In this document: positions 58,564 through 64,000 of the stretch, piece after piece | How positions within the stretch are numbered: position 1 is the stretch's first letter | Layout of the letters: the number at the start of each line of letters is the position of its first letter | Assembly (NCBI RefSeq): GCF_001434975.1 | Contig: NZ_AZEL01000011.1 | Span: 1-64,000 of the forward strand | Direction of reading: 5' to 3' | Source: Lactobacillus gallinarum DSM 10532 = JCM 2011 | Lineage (GTDB): Bacteria > Bacillota > Bacilli > Lactobacillales > Lactobacillaceae | Length of the DNA stretch: 64,000 bases | The notes under the pieces: generated by a model | Database searches by the model: none | Seen by the model: the letters and a program-made list of their open reading frames with translations, nothing else | Told to the model about the DNA's origin: nothing | Program-made: the position numbers and the translations under genes

Positions 58564-59451
58564 ATGGATGCAAAAAAGAAAGATAAATTAGCAACCGCTG
58601 TTATCTACATCTTAGTTGGAATCGTTGTATTAATTCTGGCTGGTATTTTAGGGAATATTTTAATTACTGGTGTTCCTCATTTATCATGGCATTTCTTATC
58701 CTCAGAGGCTTCATCTTATCAAGCTGGTGGAGGGGTGCGAGATCAATTATTTAATTCATTATATCTATTGGTCTTAACTACTATTATTTCATTGCCAATT
58801 GCGCTAGGTGCTGCAATTTATTTGGCAGAATATGCTAAAGATAATTGGATTACCAATTTGATTCGTACGACTATCCAAATTTTGAGTTCTTTGCCTTCAA
58901 TCGTAGTTGGGTTATTTGGCTATTTGCTTTTTGTAGTTCAATTTGGCTTAGGCTTTTCAATCATTTCTGGTGCTTTGGCTCTTACATTTTTTAATTTGCC
59001 TATTTTGACCAGTAACATTGAAGAAGCGATTAAAGGTGTGCCACAAGATCAACGTGAAGCTGGTTTAGCATTAGGATTATCTAATTGGAAAACCATTCGT
59101 GGTATTGTTTTGCCTGCAGCGCTTCCTGGTATTTTGACCGGTATCATTTTAAGTGCAGGACGAATTTTTGGTGAAGCAGCTGCATTAATTTATACTGCAG
59201 GTCAGAGTGGGTCAACCATTAATTATGCAGATTGGAATCCATTTAGTCCGACAAGCCCATTAAATGTAATGCGTCCAGCAGAAACTCTTGCAGTTCATAT
59301 TTGGAAGGTTAATACAGAGGGGATTATTCCAGATGCAACTATTGTTTCTGCGGCTACATCTGCTTTGCTGGTGATTGTGGTAATTGTGTTTAATTTAGGT
59401 GCACGTTATTTGGGTAATAAATTGTACCGCAAGCTAACCGCAGCTAAATAA
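58564..59451 (+). CDS. pstA: Phosphate ABC permease PstA
   Basis: A 295-residue permease partner of PstC. YLAEYAKDN, LPSIVVGLFGYLLF and the EAA loop REAGLALGLSNWKTIRGIVLPAALPGI are typical. AGGCCAGAAA is the weak binding site; it is two bases from pstC, implying coupling. Confidence 0.95.
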   Translation: MDAKKKDKLATAVIYILVGIVVLILAGILGNILITGVPHLSWHFLSSEASSYQAGGGVRDQLFNSLYLLVLTTIISLPIALGAAIYLAEYAKDNWITNLIRTTIQILSSLPSIVVGLFGYLLFVVQFGLGFSIISGALALTFFNLPILTSNIEEAIKGVPQDQREAGLALGLSNWKTIRGIVLPAALPGILTGIILSAGRIFGEAAALIYTAGQSGSTINYADWNPFSPTSPLNVMRPAETLAVHIWKVNTEGIIPDATIVSAATSALLVIVVIVFNLGARYLGNKLYRKLTAAK

Positions 59452-59461
59452 AGGTGATATG

Positions 59462-60259
59462 ATGCAACAAGAATTAAAACAAAGCTACGTTAAAACTTTT
59501 GCCAAGGATGATTTAGAGCTTTCTACAAAGGATCTAAGTGTTTTGTATGGTGGAAAAGTACAAAAGCTTTTTGATGCTAGTTTACAGTTTAAGAAGAATA
59601 CTATTACGGCCTTAATTGGAGCTTCAGGCTCTGGAAAATCTACTTTTTTACGATCACTTAATCGAATGAATGATCGAGTAGCAACGGTTAATGGCGAAAT
59701 TTGGTTTCATGGCTTAGATGTGAATAAGCCTAACATTAATGTTTATGAATTAAGGAAAAATATTGGGATGGTTTTTCAACGTCCTAATCCATTCCCTAAG
59801 TCAATTAGAGAAAACATCGTCTATGCACTAAAGGCTGATGGGCAAACTAATAAAAATGAGCTCGACAAAATTGTAGAAGAAAGCTTGCGTGCTGCTGCTT
59901 TGTGGGATGAAGTAAAGGATAAATTGGATAAAAGTGCCTTGGCTTTATCTGGTGGACAACAGCAACGTTTATGTATTGCAAGAGCTTTGGCTGTTAAACC
60001 TGAAGTATTGCTTTTAGATGAGCCAGCTAGTGCACTAGATCCTGTTTCTACTTCAAAGCTAGAAGATACTTTAAAGCAGCTTAGAAGTAAATATACAATG
60101 ATTATGGTAACTCACAATATGCAGCAGGCATCAAGAATTAGTGATTATACTGCATTCTTCCATTTAGGGCATGTAATTGAATATAATTCCACTGCGGATA
60201 TTTTTACAAATCCTAAAGGTAAGATTACTGAGGAATATATTCAGGGAAGTTTTGGTTAA
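59462..60259 (+). CDS. pstB1: Phosphate ABC ATPase PstB, copy 1
   Basis: A 265-residue ATPase. Walker [10 protein letters not shown] (about 55-63), [11 protein letters not shown] loop [11 protein letters not shown], signature [15 protein letters not shown], Walker [14 protein letters not shown] and switch His MVTHNMQQA. Two adjacent ATGs exist; 59462 has the better distance to AAGGTGA. The long N-terminal extension (about 20 residues) is common in Firmicutes PstB1. Confidence 0.95.
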   Translation: MQQELKQSYVKTFAKDDLELSTKDLSVLYGGKVQKLFDASLQFKKNTITALIGASGSGKSTFLRSLNRMNDRVATVNGEIWFHGLDVNKPNINVYELRKNIGMVFQRPNPFPKSIRENIVYALKADGQTNKNELDKIVEESLRAAALWDEVKDKLDKSALALSGGQQQRLCIARALAVKPEVLLLDEPASALDPVSTSKLEDTLKQLRSKYTMIMVTHNMQQASRISDYTAFFHLGHVIEYNSTADIFTNPKGKITEEYIQGSFG

Positions 60260-60260
60260 A

Positions 60261-61016
60261 ATGACAACAATTATTTCAGCAAAAGATGTTCATTTGAGCT
60301 ATGGCAATTATGAGGCACTTCATGGCGTCAATCTTAATTTTCAAGAGAAGGAATTAACTGCATTGATTGGACCTTCGGGATGTGGTAAATCTACCTTTTT
60401 GCGTTGCTTAAATCGAATGAACGATGATATTGAAAATATAAAGATCACTGGTGAGATTAAGTTTGAAGGGCAAAATATTTATAGCTCTAAAATGGATTTA
60501 GTTAAGCTACGTAAGGAAGTAGGGATGGTTTTCCAGCAGCCAACACCATTTCCATTTTCGGTTTATGACAATGTGGCTTACGGTTTAAAAATAGCTGGCG
60601 TTAAAGATAAAGATTTAATTGACCAAAGAGTTGAAGAAAGTCTAAAGCAAGCGGCTATTTGGAAAGAAACTAAAGATAATTTAAAGCGCAATGCACAAGC
60701 ATTTTCTGGTGGACAACAGCAAAGAATTTGTATTGCTCGTGCCTTGGCTGTTAGACCTAAAGTAGTGCTTTTGGATGAACCGACTAGTGCGCTTGATCCG
60801 ATATCAAGTAGTGAGATTGAGGAGACCTTAATGGAATTGAAGCATCAATATACTTTTATTATGGTGACTCATAACTTACAGCAAGCAGGGCGAATTTCTG
60901 ATCAAACAGCGTTTTTAATGAATGGTGATCTAATTGAAGCAGGGCCAACTGAAGAAATGTTTATTGCACCTGAAAAGCAAATAACGAGTGATTATCTTAA
61001 CGGTCGTTTTGGTTAA
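60261..61016 (+). CDS. pstB2: Phosphate ABC ATPase PstB, copy 2
   Basis: A 251-residue second PstB. Walker [65 protein letters not shown] and MVTHNLQQA. All catalytic residues are intact in both copies, so both could work as a heterodimer or alternates. It begins one base after pstB1; ATG 60261 is chosen because an earlier in-frame ATG would lie inside pstB1. Confidence 0.95.
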   Translation: MTTIISAKDVHLSYGNYEALHGVNLNFQEKELTALIGPSGCGKSTFLRCLNRMNDDIENIKITGEIKFEGQNIYSSKMDLVKLRKEVGMVFQQPTPFPFSVYDNVAYGLKIAGVKDKDLIDQRVEESLKQAAIWKETKDNLKRNAQAFSGGQQQRICIARALAVRPKVVLLDEPTSALDPISSSEIEETLMELKHQYTFIMVTHNLQQAGRISDQTAFLMNGDLIEAGPTEEMFIAPEKQITSDYLNGRFG

Positions 61017-61032
61017 ATTTTGAGGTATAAAG

Positions 61033-61710
61033 ATGCACGAAATATTTTTAGATGAATTAAAGAAATTAAACACGCAATTTATGGAAATGGGTGTTTTTGT
61101 AAATGATCAAATCGATCAAGCCACACGCGCATTTGTTGATCATGATAAGAAGACAGCTCAATCTATGGTTGATAATGAAGAAAAGATTCCTACTGAATCA
61201 ATCGATATTCAAAAAAAGGCCTTGAAATTAATGGCCTTACAACAACCAGTAGCTACTGACTTCAGAGTAGTTATTAGTATTTTGAAGGCAACAACTGATT
61301 TGGAAAGAATCGGTGAAAATGCCATGAGTATTGCTCTTGAAACAATTCGTGTAAAGGGTAATCCGAGAATTCCTGAAGTTGAAGAGATCATTTCAAATAT
61401 GACTCACAATGTTCGTCACATGCTTATTCAAATTTTGACGGCTTACGTACAAGATGATGAAAAGATGGCGCGAGAAGTTGCCAGTCGTGATGGCGTAATT
61501 GACCATGATTATGTTAGAGCACGAAAGTTAATTGTTGATGGTATTGAAGATGATCCATCTAGAGCAGTGGCATCATCTAGTTATTTTGTTGTAACTAGAT
61601 TGTTAGAGCGAATTGGAGATCACATAGTTAATTTAGCTAGCTGGGTTGTTTACAAAACTACTGGTGAACTAGAAGAATTAACGAATCCAAGTGAGACTAA
61701 AACCATATAA
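61033..61710 (+). CDS. phoU: Phosphate uptake regulator PhoU
   Basis: A 225-residue protein of two three-helix PhoU repeats (about 8-105 and 115-210). The metal-binding E/DxxxD motifs are visible as RIGENAMSIA and RIGDHIVNLA. It restrains Pst transport and, where present, PhoR signalling. No PhoPR genes are in the window. Last gene of the operon, with a TGAGGTAT site before the ATG. Confidence 0.95.
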   Translation: MHEIFLDELKKLNTQFMEMGVFVNDQIDQATRAFVDHDKKTAQSMVDNEEKIPTESIDIQKKALKLMALQQPVATDFRVVISILKATTDLERIGENAMSIALETIRVKGNPRIPEVEEIISNMTHNVRHMLIQILTAYVQDDEKMAREVASRDGVIDHDYVRARKLIVDGIEDDPSRAVASSSYFVVTRLLERIGDHIVNLASWVVYKTTGELEELTNPSETKTI

Positions 61711-61714
61711 ATTG

Positions 61715-61746
61715 AAAGAGGAAAGCACAGCTTTTCTCTTTTTTTA
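61715..61746 (+). terminator. pst-phoU terminator
   Basis: AAAGAGGAAAGC pairs with GCTTTTCTCTTT over 12 bp (one G-U) with an ACA loop and a T run. Confidence 0.9.
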
Positions 61747-61859
61747 ATTATTTACGTTATTATTTTACTTTTTACAGATAAATGCTCATAACAAAAGTAT
61801 ATTCATATATGGAAAGTTAGCACAATATAAAAAAGAGATATCATCTCAGGAGGAGAATT

Positions 61860-63034
61860 GTGGTTGCAATTTTGGTAAATGACATCGTGCCTATCCTTGT
61901 CATTATGCTATTAGGTTATATTTGCGGCAAATTTACATTCTTTGATGATGATCAACGCCAGGGGTTAAACAAGTTAGTTCTTAATATTGCTTTGCCGGCG
62001 CCTTGTTCATTTCAATTGTTAAAGCCACAAGAGAAATGTTTGCTCAAGATATCGTTTTAACTTTGATATCAATAATAGGTGTAACAGGCCTATTTATGGT
62101 TAGTTATTACTTGGACAAATTAATGTTTCATCGTTCAACACAAGAAGCTGCCATTTGTGCGCTAATTGCTGGTTCACCAACCATCGGTTTTTTGGGTTTT
62201 GCCGTACTTGATCCAATTTATGGTAATAACACCAATACTAACTTGGTTATTGGGATCGTTTCAATCGTAGTTAATGCGATTACTATTCCATTAGGCTTGA
62301 CCTTAATTAATAAGGGACAAGATAAATTAAAGCAAAAGGTTGCCGCTAAGAAGAGCAACGGTTCTACTCAAGTGGAAATTAAAGTTGGACAAAAGGGTAC
62401 TAATAAGAAGACTATTAAGAAAGTTTCAGTTCCTGATAACGTTCCTGTTAGTGATGAAGAAGCTAAAGCTTTGAGTGAAGTTGGTATTCAACGTGAAATT
62501 GATTTAATGCATGCGGAATTTGCTGATCACGCTGGCAAAAAAGATGCTAAACCAATGAATCCAACATTAAAGTCAGTTATTAATGCTGTTAAAAAGCCAG
62601 TTGCTGCAGCTCCACTTTTGGCTGTTATCTTTGTTTTAATTGGAATTAGAATTCCAGCTTCATGGGCACCAACTTTTGACTTGATTGCTAAAGCCAACGC
62701 TGGTGTAGCCGTTTTAGCAGCTGAGTTAGCCTTATCGACTGTTAAATTTTCAATTGATAAGGAAGTTATTTGGAACACATTCTTCCGTTTGTTCTTAACC
62801 CCTGGAATTATTGTGCTAGTTTCATACTTATGTGGTATGGACACTCAAAAAATTTCAATGATTTGTTTAGCTACTGGATTACCACCAGCATTTTCAGGAA
62901 TCATCATTTCCAGTCGTTACAATATTTATGTTAAAGAGGGTGCCAGCTCCGTTGCTGTTTCAACTGTCTTCTTTGCAGTAAGTTGTATTTTCTGGATTTG
63001 GCTTTTGCCAATTATTGCTGGTGTATTTCACTAA
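61860..63034 (+). pseudogene. AEC-family transporter (malate permease-like), frameshifted
   Basis: A ten-helix auxin-efflux-carrier-type permease. The first 51 codons (GTG 61860, after AGGAGGAG) run VAILVNDIVPILVIMLLGYICGK to LNIALPA. The frame then shifts at about 62000, within GCCGGCGCC. The other frame continues LFISIVKATREMFAQDIVLTL to the stop at 63034. Total length 1175 is one short of a multiple of three, and restoring one base gives a normal 391-residue protein. The middle hydrophilic loop (KSNGSTQVEIKVGQKG) is long. Everything else looks intact, so decay is recent. Confidence 0.88.
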
Positions 63035-63052
63035 TTTATAAAGTAAAAGATG

Positions 63053-63081
63053 AGATCAACTGCAGTTGATCTTATTTTTTT
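63053..63081 (+). terminator. Terminator after the AEC pseudogene
   Basis: AGATCAAC and GTTGATCT around TGCA, followed by TATTTTTTT. Confidence 0.88.
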
Positions 63082-63102
63082 GACTTATTTTTAATTTACT
63101 AC

Positions 63103-63131
63103 TTGTTATTTCGACTTTTGCCTGCTATACT
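63103..63131 (+). promoter_or_regulatory. rplJL promoter
   Basis: TTGTTA at 63103-63108, extended -10 TGcTATACT at 63123-63131, 17-bp spacing. Confidence 0.75.
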
Positions 63132-63139
63132 AAATAACT

Positions 63140-63244
63140 GTAAATTCTACCTAAGACTCGGGTGGCATGACGCCTCAAAATCCCGCCGAGGCCAGAAGAT
63201 AATGAAGATTTTTATGCTCCATGTCTTTCGGCATGGAGTTTTTG
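63140..63244 (+). promoter_or_regulatory. L10 leader upstream of rplJ
   Basis: The leader carries a GC-rich conserved-looking core (CTCGGGTGGCATGACGCCTC...CCCGCCGAGGCCAGAAG) followed by a terminator hairpin at 63216-63244. An L10-type leader that binds L10(L12)4 and controls rplJL by transcription attenuation is known in Firmicutes. Position, kink-turn-like GA-rich segments and the terminator fit. Confidence 0.75.
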
Positions 63245-63245
63245 C
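63216..63245 (+). terminator. Attenuator terminator in the rplJ leader
   Basis: CTCCATG and CATGGAG with an 8-base loop (an inner C-G pair possible) and five T, 51 bases before rplJ. Confidence 0.85.
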
Positions 63246-63295
63246 TTTAAAAGGCCTTATAGAATTTATCAATGTAATCATGGAGGTGAAATAAT

Positions 63296-63808
63296 TTGAG
63301 TAAAGCTGCTATTGCTGAAAAGGAAAAGCTCGTTGATGCATTTGCTGAAGAACTTAAAGCTGCTAAGGCTATCTTGGTAATCAACTACCTTGGTTTAACT
63401 GTTGAAGAAGTTACTAACATGCGTAAGGAACTTCGTGATAACGACGTTAAGATGAAGGTTATCAAGAACACCTACTTGAGACGTGCTGCTGCTAAGGCTG
63501 GTATTGAAGGTCTTGATGATACTTTCGTAGGCCCAACTGCTGTTATCTACACTGATAACGCTGATGACATTACCGAACCTGCACGTATCGTTTCTAAGTA
63601 CGAAGATGATTTCGATGTTATCGAAATCAAGGGTGGTATGCTTGAAGGCAAGTTGACTTCTAAGGATGAAATCAAAGAACTTGCTTCAATCCCAGGCCGC
63701 GAAGGTTTGCTTTCAATGCTTGTTTCTGTATTGCAAGCTCCTATCCGCGACTTCGCTTATGCTGTTAAGGCTGTTGCTGAATCTAAGGATGAAGACACAG
63801 CTGAATAA
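63296..63808 (+). CDS. rplJ: 50S ribosomal protein L10
   Basis: A 170-residue stalk base protein. It has an N-terminal rRNA-binding domain (IAEKEKLVDAFAEELKAAKAILVINYLGLTV, IKNTYLRRAAAKAG, GPTAVIY) and a C-terminal helix that binds L7/L12 dimers (about 140-170). TTG start at 63296 after TGGAGGTGA. First gene of rplJL. Confidence 0.97.
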   Translation: MSKAAIAEKEKLVDAFAEELKAAKAILVINYLGLTVEEVTNMRKELRDNDVKMKVIKNTYLRRAAAKAGIEGLDDTFVGPTAVIYTDNADDITEPARIVSKYEDDFDVIEIKGGMLEGKLTSKDEIKELASIPGREGLLSMLVSVLQAPIRDFAYAVKAVAESKDEDTAE

Positions 63809-63859
63809 TAAAGAAATTATATTTAATATCTAAATTCTAATTTTTCGGAGGATACTTAA

Positions 63860-64000
63860 ATGGCTTTAGATACTGATAAGATTATTGAAGAATTAAAGGG
63901 TGCTTCAATTCTTGAATTGAACGACCTTGTAAAGGCTATTGAAGACGAATTTGACGTTACTGCTGCTGCTCCAGTTGCTGCTGCAGGTGCTGCAGACGCA
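63860..64000 (+). CDS. rplL: 50S ribosomal protein L7/L12, 3' part missing
   Basis: The first 47 codons are in the window. N-terminal dimerisation domain [27 protein letters not shown], then the Ala-rich flexible hinge ([14 protein letters not shown]). CGGAGGA precedes the ATG. The C-terminal factor-binding domain lies beyond the window end. Confidence 0.97.
   Translation, partial: MALDTDKIIEELKGASILELNDLVKAIEDEFDVTAAAPVAAAGAADA

Noticed and set aside
59451-61016. Tandem pstB genes as a novel duplication
   Set aside because: Two PstB ATPases in a pst operon are usual in Firmicutes and both are intact.

Overview
The window is a low-GC Firmicutes chromosome and reads as a Lactobacillus of the acidophilus/helveticus/crispatus group. 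The grounds are AAGGAGG-type ribosome binding sites with frequent TTG and GTG starts, a bleomycin-hydrolase-type aminopeptidase C, a 1213-residue RpoB with a TTG start, a degenerate second set of accessory genes, and a gene order typical of Lactobacillaceae. Species level is inference. The number of recently broken transporter genes would fit a dairy-adapted, genome-reducing lineage such as L. helveticus.

Layout. 1-161: the end of a tRNA cluster (tRNA-Gly, tRNA-Pro). 238-3280: a free-methionine sulfoxide reductase and the ClpC chaperone. 3297-10813: rpoB-rpoC from a consensus promoter with an attenuator-like leader. 10866-11549: the prepilin peptidase ComC, on the minus strand. 11613-14752: str operon (rpsL, rpsG, fusA). 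14879-28638: the S10-spc-alpha superoperon, rpsJ to rplQ, with secY, adk and infA inside it. 28655-28767: a structured RNA-like terminator element. 28822-33047: EcfA1-EcfA2-EcfT, truA, rplM, rpsI. 33146-42315: accessory region with a DJ-1 protein, a catalytically degraded HAD protein, two phosphoglycerate-mutase-family proteins, a cation diffusion facilitator, a P-loop kinase, PepC, and several pseudogenes (TSUP transporter, small coiled-coil gene, GRP sugar transporter, a gene remnant). 42452-49636: dut, radA, gltX, cysS, mrnC, rlmB, sigH, small protein. 49751-54010: gluconokinase, an AraC regulator, a DXS-like thiamine diphosphate enzyme. 54208-56520: rpmG, secE, nusG, rplK, rplA. 56696-61710: complete pst phosphate uptake operon with phoU. 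61860-63034: frameshifted AEC transporter. 63296-64000: rplJ and the 5' part of rplL.

Most of the window makes the gene expression machinery: RNA polymerase, about 30 ribosomal proteins, elongation factor G, IF-1, SecY/SecE, NusG, two aminoacyl-tRNA synthetases and rRNA maturation enzymes. The r-protein operons are preceded by leaders that look autoregulatory (rpoB, rpsJ, rplM, rplK, rplA, rplJ). The ECF module supplies the shared energising part for vitamin uptake, and pst supplies phosphate.

The most notable direct observations are: (1) S12 carries Arg at the position equivalent to Lys56 of B. subtilis / Lys43 of M. tuberculosis, the classic streptomycin-resistance substitution, encoded by an AGG codon one base from AAG; (2) two copies of an L1-binding-site-like RNA motif, before rplK and before rplA; (3) a structured, terminator-ended element with a 16-base perfect palindrome between rplQ and ecfA1; (4) a terminator hairpin directly downstream of the nusG promoter; (5) five separately decayed accessory genes. 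I see no CRISPR array, prophage, insertion sequence or defence island, and no complete undescribed multi-gene system.
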